From: JACJXF01 sp964349045
Lineage (GTDB): Bacteria; Bacteroidota; Bacteroidia; Bacteroidales; GCA-2748055
DNA length: 14,058 nt
Direction: 5' to 3'
Assembly: GCA_964349045.1 (NCBI GenBank)
Contig: CAYGFI010000128.1
Location: forward strand, 1-14,058
Both the position numbers and the translations under genes were made by a program. The notes beneath the pieces are model-generated. The model was not told where the DNA came from. It made no database searches and saw only the letters and a list, made by a program, of their open reading frames with translations. This document shows positions 1 to 6,710 of this stretch, one piece after another (the first letter of the stretch is position 1; every line of letters starts with the position of its first letter).

Positions 1-69
1 GGGCAACTAAAGGAATTGTCAGGCAATCTGAAGTAAACAACCCTGTTTTTAATATCCTTATAAATTAAA

Positions 70-1785
70 TCAATCCACCTTAATATCCTTAATATTAATT
101 TGAATAGTGGACTCTCCCCTGAAAACATTTTCATCCAGGGAATAGCAGATATCGAAACCCTGTCCGCCGGAAATTTTTGGAAAAAGTTTTCCCTGCTGGA
201 ACGCTATTGCAGGAAACACTCTGTAGGGATCCTTTTCATGCACAAGAGAAAGCTTCAGGTGTTCGGCATTCATCCCCACCGGTTTGCCGGTTCCGTTATC
301 TGAAACATTTTCGGTAAGAAAAACAGGAGCCATATTCTCCGGGCCAAAGGGCTGAAACTGTGCAAGAATCCTGAAAAACTTCTCGTTAATGTCCGATAGC
401 TGCAACTCGGTATCGATCTCCACAACGGGAATCAGCTGATCGGGAAGTATCATTTCCTGAACTACTTTTTCAAAACGTTCCTGGAACGAGTTTACATTAT
501 TAAGCTTCATGGTAAGTCCTGCTGCATATTTATGTCCGCCGAAATTTTCCAGCAGATCACTGCATTCTTCGATTGCCTGGTAAAGATCAAACCCGTTTAC
601 GGACCGGGCAGATCCGGTAGCGTAGCCATTCGAACGGGTCAGGATAACCGTTGGCCGGTAGTAATGATCCATTAGCCTCGAGGCTACAATTCCAATAACC
701 CCCTTGTGCCAGTTAGGATTGAACAATACCGTCGACTTACGATGTTTCATCGAATCATCCATCTGGATCATAGTCAGCGCTTCTTGCGTGATAGTAGAAT
801 CAACATTTCTCCTGTCGGAGTTGAAGTCGTTTATCTTGTTACCCATCAGCAGCGCCAGACCGGTGTCATCGGATACCAGGAGATCAACCGATTTGCTTCC
901 TGATTCCATCCTTCCGGCAGCATTTATCCTCGGGCCTATTTTAAAAACAATGTCTTCAATGGTAATGATCTTATTCTGGATACCGGAAAGCTTAATTAAG
1001 GTCTGAATCCCGGTAGACGGTTTCTCGTTGATCTGTTTTAGTCCGAAAAATGCCAGCACACGGTTCTCCCCGATAATCGGAACAATATCCGAAGCAATGC
1101 TTACAGCAACCAGGTCGAGATACTTAATGATATCTTCAAACGGGAGGTATCTTGTAGCCTGAAACGCCTGAATGAGTTTGAACCCTACTCCGCATCCTGA
1201 AAGATCCTTAAACGGGTAATTACAATCCGGTCTCTTGGGATCCAGTACTGCAAAAGCTTCCGGAATATCCACCCCGGGAGTATGGTGATCGCAAATTATA
1301 AAATCAACTCCTTTTGAATTTGCATATTGCACCTTTGCATTAGCCTTAATTCCGCAATCAAGAGCAATTATTAAACGAACACTGTTAGCTGCCGCGAAGT
1401 CAATCCCTTTTAATGAAATACCATAACCTTCGTCGTAACGGTCAGGAATATAATAAATAATTCCGGGGAAAAAATCTTTGAAATAGCTATATACCAGCGC
1501 CACCGCGGTAGTTCCATCGACATCGTAATCTCCGTAAACCATAATTTTCTCCCCGGAAGAAATGGCGCGATTGATCCGTTCAATGGCGCGATCCATGTCT
1601 TTCATAAGAAAAGGATCATGGAGAAGGCTTAACTCGGGACGAAAGAACGATTTAGCCTCTCCGAAAGTTTTAATACCCCTCTGTTGAAGCAGGTTGGCAA
1701 TCGAACGCTCCACTCCCAAAACCTCCTGCAGATGTTGCATGATCTTTTCATCGCCCTGCTGTTTGATAATCCAATTTTTTATCAT
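70..1785 (-). CDS. recJ: Single-stranded-DNA-specific exonuclease RecJ
   Basis: RecJ degrades single-stranded DNA 5' to 3' in recombinational and mismatch repair and is a cytoplasmic DHH-superfamily phosphoesterase using Mn/Mg. The 571-residue product shows the expected order of motifs: GDYDVDG at 85-91, DCG at 143-145, DHH at 166-168, ASDIVP at 231-236, then GPRINAAGRM at 284-293, followed by a DHHA1 domain with GGHKYAAGL at 416-424 and a C-terminal OB-like region. Length matches the family (about 550-580). All metal ligands of the DHH core that I can place are present, so it should be active. The ATG start has a TAnnTTTG-type box about 45 bp upstream. It is transcribed divergently from lysS. 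No terminator is visible in the 69 bases left downstream. Confidence 0.97.
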   Translation of the reverse strand: MIKNWIIKQQGDEKIMQHLQEVLGVERSIANLLQQRGIKTFGEAKSFFRPELSLLHDPFLMKDMDRAIERINRAISSGEKIMVYGDYDVDGTTAVALVYSYFKDFFPGIIYYIPDRYDEGYGISLKGIDFAAANSVRLIIALDCGIKANAKVQYANSKGVDFIICDHHTPGVDIPEAFAVLDPKRPDCNYPFKDLSGCGVGFKLIQAFQATRYLPFEDIIKYLDLVAVSIASDIVPIIGENRVLAFFGLKQINEKPSTGIQTLIKLSGIQNKIITIEDIVFKIGPRINAAGRMESGSKSVDLLVSDDTGLALLMGNKINDFNSDRRNVDSTITQEALTMIQMDDSMKHRKSTVLFNPNWHKGVIGIVASRLMDHYYRPTVILTRSNGYATGSARSVNGFDLYQAIEECSDLLENFGGHKYAAGLTMKLNNVNSFQERFEKVVQEMILPDQLIPVVEIDTELQLSDINEKFFRILAQFQPFGPENMAPVFLTENVSDNGTGKPVGMNAEHLKLSLVHEKDPYRVFPAIAFQQGKLFPKISGGQGFDICYSLDENVFRGESTIQINIKDIKVD

Positions 1786-1830
1786 AATCTCTTTGCTTTC
1801 GGAATTCCGGGAAGGGCTGATTTGCCTTTA

Positions 1831-1838
1831 CAAAAGTA
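1831..1838 (-). promoter_or_regulatory. Candidate -7 box for recJ
   Basis: Read on the minus strand this is TACTTTTG, an exact fit to the Bacteroidota -7 consensus TAnnTTTG. It lies 45 bp before the recJ ATG and would give a leader of roughly 35-40 nt. I see no clear TTTG at the usual 19-21 bp further upstream, so the assignment rests on the -7 box alone. Confidence 0.45.
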
Positions 1839-1941
1839 TAAATATCCTTTTAATAAATGATGTATTTTATATCAAACAGGATGTTTAACCTAAAGAAGTT
1901 TAAATCAGACCGTTTACATCCTTTATGTGATGAAATTTGAG

Positions 1942-1968
1942 AAATCAGTCGGGGAATCTGATTTTTTT
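1942..1968 (+). terminator. Orphan terminator-like hairpin upstream of lysS
   Basis: AAATCAG (1942-1948) pairs perfectly with CTGATTT (1958-1964) across a 9-nt loop, and a run of seven T follows at 1962-1968. That is the form of a rho-independent terminator on the plus strand. No plus-strand gene precedes it in the recJ-lysS gap, so it would end either a short untranslated transcript or an extended lysS leader. The mirror reading on the minus strand has no T-run. Confidence 0.45.
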
Positions 1969-2065
1969 CATTTGAATGTGGTTTTTATTGAAGGTTTAGC
2001 TAAATACCTTAATGTACAATTATCCGGGAGGTAAACCACCGCATCAAACTTCCCCATAAAACCAT

Positions 2066-2073
2066 TATATTTG
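2066..2073 (+). promoter_or_regulatory. Candidate -7 box for lysS
   Basis: TATATTTG matches the Bacteroidota TAnnTTTG consensus exactly and ends 21 bases before the ATG at 2095. It overlaps the TTG at 2071 that could otherwise be read as a start codon, which is the main reason to prefer ATG 2095. No good -33 TTTG is visible at the expected distance. Confidence 0.5.
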
Positions 2074-2094
2074 TCAAATTTTTATCCCAAAAAA

Positions 2095-3834
2095 ATGAGT
2101 CAGCCGCATCTTAGTGAACAGGAACAAATTCGCAGAAACTCCCTCGAAGAAATACGTAAAATGGGAATTAATCCTTATCCGCAGGAAGCATTTCCCGTGT
2201 CGCATAAGGCGGAAGAAATAAGAAACGGATACCGGGCCGAAGAAAATAAATTCCAGAATGTAACCATTGCAGGACGTTTAATGAGCCGGCGTATCATGGG
2301 AAAGGCTTCATTTGCTGAAATACAGGATGATACAGGCAGAATGCAGATCTATATCAACCGCGATGAGATTTGCCCGGGAGAGGACAAATCACTTTATAAC
2401 GATTTATTTAAAAAGCTCCTTGATATCGGAGATTTTATCGGGATTAAAGGTTTTGCTTTTATTACCCAGATGGGTGAACTGACAGTTCACGTAAAGGAAA
2501 TGAAGCTGCTGGGCAAATCTCTCCGTCCCCTTCCGGTAGTAAAAGAAAAAGACGGCCATGTGTTTGATGCGGTTACTGATCCGGAGTTCCGTTACCGTCA
2601 GCGGTATGTTGATCTTGTGGTAAATCCCGAGGTAAGGGATGTATTCCGCAAAAGAACACAGATTTTCAACTCCTTCCGCGAACTGTTCAACAGCAAAGGG
2701 TACCTGGAGGTTGAAACCCCTATCCTGCAACCTATTCCCGGGGGAGCCGCAGCCAGGCCATTTAAAACCCATCATAACGCGCTCGACATCCCTCTGTACC
2801 TGAGGATTGCCAATGAATTATATCTGAAAAGGCTTATTGTCGGGGGATTTGAAGGCGTTTATGAATTTTCAAAGGATTTCCGTAACGAAGGAATGGACCG
2901 CACCCATAACCCCGAATTTACCGTGATGGAGATTTATGTTGCGTATAAAGACTACAACTGGATGATGGATTTCACGGAAGAGATGATCGAAAAAGTTGCC
3001 ATGGATCTTCACGGAACCACAAAAGTGAAACTGGGAGATAAGGAAATTGATTATAAAAGACCTTACAGGCGTATCAGCATGATCGATTCCATTAAAGAGT
3101 TTACCGGGACAGATATCAGCGGGATGGGCGAAACAGAATTGCGGGACATGTGCAAACGGCTACACATTGAAGTAGATGATACCATGGGCAAAGGAAAACT
3201 GATCGACACCATCTTCGAGGAAAAATGCGAGCACAACTACATACAACCAACCTTTATAAAAGATTACCCGGTTGAGATGTCTCCCCTGTGCAAGAAACAC
3301 CGCGATAATCCCGAACTCACCGAAAGGTTTGAACTGATGGTAAACGGCAAGGAGCTTTGTAATGCCTATACAGAATTAAATGACCCGATCGACCAGTTGG
3401 AGCGGTTTAAATCCCAGCTCGAACTCTCGAAAAAAGGCGACGAGGAGGCCATGTTTATTGATATGGATTTTATCAGGGCGCTGGAATACGGTATGCCCCC
3501 TACATCAGGAATGGGCATAGGGATGGACAGGCTGACAATGTTTATGACCAACCAGCCGGGCATACAGGATGTGTTGTTTTTCCCGCAGATGAAACCCGAG
3601 GGGAGTCGGAAGACGGAAGTCGGGAGTCAGTTGTCGGAGTTTATGGAGATTGGTGTCCCTGAAGTTTGGGTGGAGCATTTGCAGGCTTTGGGATACACGA
3701 CTGTTGCAAAGATTAAAGAGGTTGAAAAGCCAGGAAAGCTGCACCAGGAGATGATGGGGTATAGGAAGAAGAATAAACTGGAGATTGGGACGGTGACGGT
3801 GGAGGATGTGGCTACGTGGATAAATAACGCCTGA
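2095..3834 (+). CDS. lysS: Lysine--tRNA ligase (class II), with Bacteroidota C-terminal extension
   Basis: This enzyme charges tRNA-Lys with lysine in the cytoplasm. The 579-residue product has an N-terminal OB-fold anticodon-binding domain (about 50-150) and a class II catalytic core: motif 1 near 202-223 (GYLEVETP followed by GGAAARPF), motif 2 FRNEGMDRTHNPEF at 262-275, and motif 3 GMPPTSGMGIGMDRL at 466-480. About 60 residues beyond the core (516-579) form the extra domain typical of Bacteroidota LysS. The linker before it (503-514) is encoded by a 7-nt repeat. The reading frame opens at a TTG at 2071, but that codon sits in the -7 box, so ATG 2095 is chosen. The last 24 codons and the terminator recur in decayed form at 4548-4722. 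Confidence 0.96.
   Translation: MSQPHLSEQEQIRRNSLEEIRKMGINPYPQEAFPVSHKAEEIRNGYRAEENKFQNVTIAGRLMSRRIMGKASFAEIQDDTGRMQIYINRDEICPGEDKSLYNDLFKKLLDIGDFIGIKGFAFITQMGELTVHVKEMKLLGKSLRPLPVVKEKDGHVFDAVTDPEFRYRQRYVDLVVNPEVRDVFRKRTQIFNSFRELFNSKGYLEVETPILQPIPGGAAARPFKTHHNALDIPLYLRIANELYLKRLIVGGFEGVYEFSKDFRNEGMDRTHNPEFTVMEIYVAYKDYNWMMDFTEEMIEKVAMDLHGTTKVKLGDKEIDYKRPYRRISMIDSIKEFTGTDISGMGETELRDMCKRLHIEVDDTMGKGKLIDTIFEEKCEHNYIQPTFIKDYPVEMSPLCKKHRDNPELTERFELMVNGKELCNAYTELNDPIDQLERFKSQLELSKKGDEEAMFIDMDFIRALEYGMPPTSGMGIGMDRLTMFMTNQPGIQDVLFFPQMKPEGSRKTEVGSQLSEFMEIGVPEVWVEHLQALGYTTVAKIKEVEKPGKLHQEMMGYRKKNKLEIGTVTVEDVATWINNA
3601..3635 (+). repeat. Degenerate GGRAGTC heptanucleotide repeat inside lysS
   Basis: Five consecutive 7-nt units are visible: GGGAGTC, GGAAGAC, GGAAGTC, GGGAGTC, AGTTGTC. 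They lie in frame and encode the linker residues 503-514 of LysS between the catalytic core and the C-terminal domain. From memory, runs of GGAAGTC/GGGAGTC-like units turn up in intergenic DNA of other Bacteroidota; this was not checked. Confidence 0.7.
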
Positions 3835-3886
3835 CCTGGATTGAGCAGATTGAGCAGATTTTATTTTAGATTTTTATATGAATTTT

Positions 3887-3918
3887 AAGCCTGTGATTGA
3901 GTTCACGGGCTTTTTTTT
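3887..3918 (+). terminator. Terminator of lysS
   Basis: A 10-bp stem, AAGCCTGTGA (3887-3896) with TCACGGGCTT (3903-3912), includes one G-T wobble, has a 6-nt loop and runs into eight T (3911-3918). It lies about 50 bp after the lysS stop. A two-unit 9-nt tandem repeat (ATTGAGCAG) sits between stop and stem at about 3840-3857. Confidence 0.85.
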
Positions 3919-4051
3919 GCATCCTTATCCTAATATGTCTGATCCTGAATTAAGTTGAATGAGAGAGATTTGGATTTCTTAAAAAAATGAAGCGCTCATA
4001 TACGAGATTACGGCTTGTCATCACATTAACGAGTATACAAGGTCCTAAATA

Positions 4052-4083
4052 ATAATTTCATTGGTCGCGAACCAATTTATTAT
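4052..4083. repeat. Interrupted inverted repeat upstream of the GxxExxY gene
   Basis: ATTGGT (4060-4065) pairs with ACCAAT (4071-4076) around the loop CGCGA. Beyond a small internal loop, ATAAT (4052-4056) pairs with ATTAT (4079-4083). It lies about 40 bp before the ATG at 4124 and has no T-run, so it is not an obvious terminator. It could be an operator or an RNA structure; its role is unknown. Confidence 0.5.
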
Positions 4084-4123
4084 GACTTTATTCAGGTAGT
4101 TTTTACTAACCAACAAAGTTAAA

Positions 4124-4528
4124 ATGCATGAGGATTTTAAATTTAAAGATGTTACTGGCAGAATAATTGGCGCATGCATGCAGGTTCATAAAATTCTGGG
4201 AAATGGATTTCAGGAAGTAATTTACCAAAGGGCATTGGAAATTGAATTACCCCTGTTCAACCTTGATTATAAGCGTGAATTTGTAATGCAAATATTTTAC
4301 AGGGGAATTCACATTGGTACGAGAAGAGTAGATTTTTTAGTACATGATACCATATCACTCGAAATAAAAGCAGTTATAAAACTCGAAGATGTTCACCTGG
4401 CCCAGGCAATTAATTATCTCGAAGCATATAACCTTGAAATTGGTCTTTTAATTAATTTTGGAAGCAAAAGCCTCGAAATAAAGAGACTCATTAATTCGAA
4501 GTATATTCCGCGTAATCCGGAAATCTGA
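4124..4528 (+). CDS. GxxExxY protein (PD-(D/E)xK-like fold)
   Basis: The 134-residue protein carries the family's signature near the N-terminus, GFQEVIY (G28, E31, Y34). A nuclease-like core follows: D70 in RRVDFLV, then E80-I-K82, spaced like the D...ExK of PD-(D/E)xK enzymes. Length fits the family (about 120-135 residues). GxxExxY proteins are common in Bacteroidota, often in several copies per genome, and their biological role is unsettled; nuclease activity is inferred from the fold only. There is no signal peptide. The gene stands alone between two copies of the lysS tail and terminator; its stop is only 19 bases from the relic copy. It may have its own promoter in the roughly 200 bp after the lysS terminator, but I could not identify one. 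Confidence 0.85.
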   Translation: MHEDFKFKDVTGRIIGACMQVHKILGNGFQEVIYQRALEIELPLFNLDYKREFVMQIFYRGIHIGTRRVDFLVHDTISLEIKAVIKLEDVHLAQAINYLEAYNLEIGLLINFGSKSLEIKRLINSKYIPRNPEI

Positions 4529-4547
4529 TTAATCCTGTTTCAGACGA

Positions 4548-4619
4548 AGGAGGAAGAATAAAATGGAAATCCAGACCCTGATGGTGGAGGATTGGGCGGG
4601 GAAGATAAATAACGCCTGA
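4548..4619 (+). pseudogene. Relic of the lysS 3' end (second copy)
   Basis: These 24 codons (23 sense plus stop) align without gaps to the last codons of lysS (3763-3834). Hand alignment gives 60 of 76 identical bases including the CCTG after the stop, and 15 of 23 identical residues. Both copies end in INNA followed by TGA. The rest of lysS is absent here and there is no start, so this is not a gene. The similarity continues into the downstream spacer (AGATTGAGCAGAT) and the terminator at 4691. The copy lies 785 bp from the intact one and begins 19 bases after the GxxExxY stop. Confidence 0.8.
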
Positions 4620-4690
4620 CCTGTATTTAGCAGAATAGGTAGATTGGCCAGATTGAGCAGATATTTTTTTAAGGTGATTTTATGTATTTT

Positions 4691-4722
4691 AAGCCTGTGA
4701 TTAAGTTCAGAGGCTTTTTTTT
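4691..4722 (+). terminator. Second copy of the lysS-type terminator
   Basis: AAGCCTGTGA (4691-4700) pairs with TCAGAGGCTT (4707-4716) with one G-G mismatch, and eight T follow (4715-4722). The left arm is identical to that of the lysS terminator at 3887. It probably ends the GxxExxY transcript now. Confidence 0.75.
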
Positions 4723-4788
4723 CGGGCGGATTTCAGGTTTATTTGAATTTTACTATATTACATAAAAATAAAAATATTGCCCTGCTAG

Positions 4789-5955
4789 ATGAAAAAATCC
4801 GGAATTACCCAATCTTTTTCCTTTTGGAATAATGGTTTTAAAAACAGGAAAAACTTTCTTATAGCAATTACCATATTCTTTTTTAATTCGTTTGCCTGTT
4901 TTTGTCAAATTCTTCCAGATACCTTTAAAGTTGGAGATTATATCGAATTTCTTGATAATAACGAGGTTATAATATATTTCAATTGCACCGGAAGAAATGT
5001 ATCAAAAGAAAGTGCTGAATATGTACGCTGGGGGAAGCTCGACATTACAGAAATTAATGTCTGTGGAAATTTCATTGATTTTTATATTGATGGTTCAGTT
5101 GCCTTAAAGGCAAATATGAAATCAGATATGCTCGATGGGCCAGCATTTTATTACTATTCCAATGGTCAGGTGATGATGGAAGGGAAATACTCAAAAGGTA
5201 TAAAAAAGGGAATCTGGAATTACTATTATGAAATAGGAAGTAAGGAAAAAACTGTCAATTTCATCAATGGGTATCCTTATATTGTTGATTTTTATAATAT
5301 AGGAGGTTTTCAACGGGTTAGTAATGGGAATGGAGACTATAAGGGGTATTTCTACCCGGCTAAAAGCTGTTATCCATTCCAGGTGAAAGGGAAAATTGTC
5401 AATGGTAAAATGGATGGGAAATGGTCAAATGGTTATGGAACCGAAATATTCATTGATGGTGTTTTTCAAAAAGGATATTCACAAAGTGAATGGTTTTATG
5501 ATTCACAAAGAATCTTCATAGAGGGTCCAAATCCCCATGAAAATGTCGTTCTTGATGAAAATTTCCCAGCTCCTGAAGGAGTAGGAGGAATATTTGACGC
5601 ATTATATAAAGGCAAAATATTTGCAGATGGATTTTTTCAGGACTTTACAGATTCATTGTATTTCAAGCTTGATTCAGTACTCAATGATCAATGGTTTATT
5701 ATAAATTTTGATCTCAATTGTACAGACCAGATCAGCCACATCAATGTCAGATCATCAATCAATGATACGATTTCAGAAACCAGAATCTTCTACATTGTTG
5801 AATCAATGAATTATTTCACTGCGTTTAAAGTGGAAATGAAAAAAATCAATTTTAGTTACTATTTCACTGTGTATGTGAAAAACAATTATATAATTATTCC
5901 CAAACTTTTTCATCTGAATCAGTTCATACAATCAAACAGCATTAACCTGAACTGA
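4789..5955 (+). CDS. Exported protein with MORN-like (YwqK-type) repeats
   Basis: The 388-residue product has a late N-terminal hydrophobic segment (about 23-38) ending FACFCQ, which reads as a signal peptide placed after a 20-residue polar lead. Residues about 115-150 hold two MORN_2-type units, each with a G-x-(F/W)-x-Y-Y pattern followed by a short turn (DGPAFYYYSNGQ, then KGIWNYYYEIG), as in the YwqK family. A weaker unit may lie near 205-228 (NGKMDGKWSNGYG). The remaining C-terminal half is not recognised. YwqK-like proteins are often described as antitoxin-like in Gram-positives; nothing here supports that role for a secreted protein. The gene is visibly AT-rich compared with lysS. It is followed after 46 bp by another exported protein, probably in the same transcript. 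Confidence 0.8.
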   Translation: MKKSGITQSFSFWNNGFKNRKNFLIAITIFFFNSFACFCQILPDTFKVGDYIEFLDNNEVIIYFNCTGRNVSKESAEYVRWGKLDITEINVCGNFIDFYIDGSVALKANMKSDMLDGPAFYYYSNGQVMMEGKYSKGIKKGIWNYYYEIGSKEKTVNFINGYPYIVDFYNIGGFQRVSNGNGDYKGYFYPAKSCYPFQVKGKIVNGKMDGKWSNGYGTEIFIDGVFQKGYSQSEWFYDSQRIFIEGPNPHENVVLDENFPAPEGVGGIFDALYKGKIFADGFFQDFTDSLYFKLDSVLNDQWFIINFDLNCTDQISHINVRSSINDTISETRIFYIVESMNYFTAFKVEMKKINFSYYFTVYVKNNYIIIPKLFHLNQFIQSNSINLN

Positions 5956-6001
5956 ACATAATAAGTTATTTTTTGAAGTTCACTATGAAATATCAATCAT
6001 C

Positions 6002-6706
6002 ATGTTTAGTAAGCTCCTGATATTCCTTCTGTTTATTAACGTAATGGTCTTAAACGGCCAGAATACCATCGATATTAAAAAAATATTTAGCACTCCCGGA
6101 AGATCTGTAGATTTCCCCTTACACTACGACCTTTTCATCCCTTCGTATACCATTTTACATTGGCCCAAAGATTCAAAAAGCACAATCGATTTTAATGGCC
6201 CCACTGTCAGAGACGGATTGAATTCTCAAACCTTTGGTGATAACCAGCGAATTAAATTAGATACCTCGACCACAATACTGAATCCAAAGAATTTAACAGG
6301 AACCTGGAGAAGTATTTCAATAAGATATATCGAAATAAGTGATTCAATTTCATTTTTAAGTCATCAAGCTTTTAGACATGATTCTATCCTGGCGACCCTG
6401 GACAATGTGGAATACATAATGATGTTTAAGGACAATAAATTATGTGTATACAGTAAGTCAATCAGGAAAGCTAAATATCGCAAATCGGTTTATGATTTTC
6501 AGTTGGTTGACGGGCACATTTTAAATTTTTCAAAATCAAGAATTTTTGGAGGCACTCAATTCATTGGGATCGATAAAGATGATATTATGATAATGCAGGG
6601 CACAGAAGTAATTTCCAGATATGAAGATGGTAAGTACCGAGTTGTAATTACACGGATCGGACAGATGTTCTTCGAAAGAATCTCGAATCAGACAGGTGGG
6701 GATTAG
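6002..6706 (+). CDS. Hypothetical exported protein
   Basis: I do not recognise this 234-residue protein. Residues 1-19 form a clear signal peptide (hydrophobic, ending LNG before Q20). At 98-103 there is LTGTWR, a motif that often opens lipocalin-like or similar beta-barrel/beta-sandwich domains in Bacteroidota; the following 130 residues alternate hydrophobic and polar residues in a way consistent with beta strands. That is weak evidence. There is no lipobox cysteine, so the periplasm or secretion is more likely than a lipid anchor. It starts 46 bp after the MORN-like gene and probably shares its transcript. Its stop lies 4 bp from the stop of the convergent radical SAM gene, with no terminator between them. 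Confidence 0.75.
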   Translation: MFSKLLIFLLFINVMVLNGQNTIDIKKIFSTPGRSVDFPLHYDLFIPSYTILHWPKDSKSTIDFNGPTVRDGLNSQTFGDNQRIKLDTSTTILNPKNLTGTWRSISIRYIEISDSISFLSHQAFRHDSILATLDNVEYIMMFKDNKLCVYSKSIRKAKYRKSVYDFQLVDGHILNFSKSRIFGGTQFIGIDKDDIMIMQGTEVISRYEDGKYRVVITRIGQMFFERISNQTGGD

Positions 6707-6710
6707 CAGT

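Noticed and set aside
1..69. An open minus-strand frame running off the left edge after recJ
   Set aside because: About 20 codons are open, but there is no ATG or recognisable sequence and too little DNA to judge a downstream gene.
2404..2775. Long minus-strand frame inside lysS
   Set aside because: It is the antisense shadow of a conserved part of lysS; the product has no family resemblance.
3840..3857. Two copies of ATTGAGCAG as the start of a CRISPR-like or iteron array
   Set aside because: There are only two 9-nt units with no spacers; the motif recurs only in the duplicated lysS tail.
4789..5955. Toxin-antitoxin role for the YwqK-like protein
   Set aside because: The protein has a signal peptide and no toxin-like neighbour was recognised, so the label from Gram-positive relatives is not transferable.
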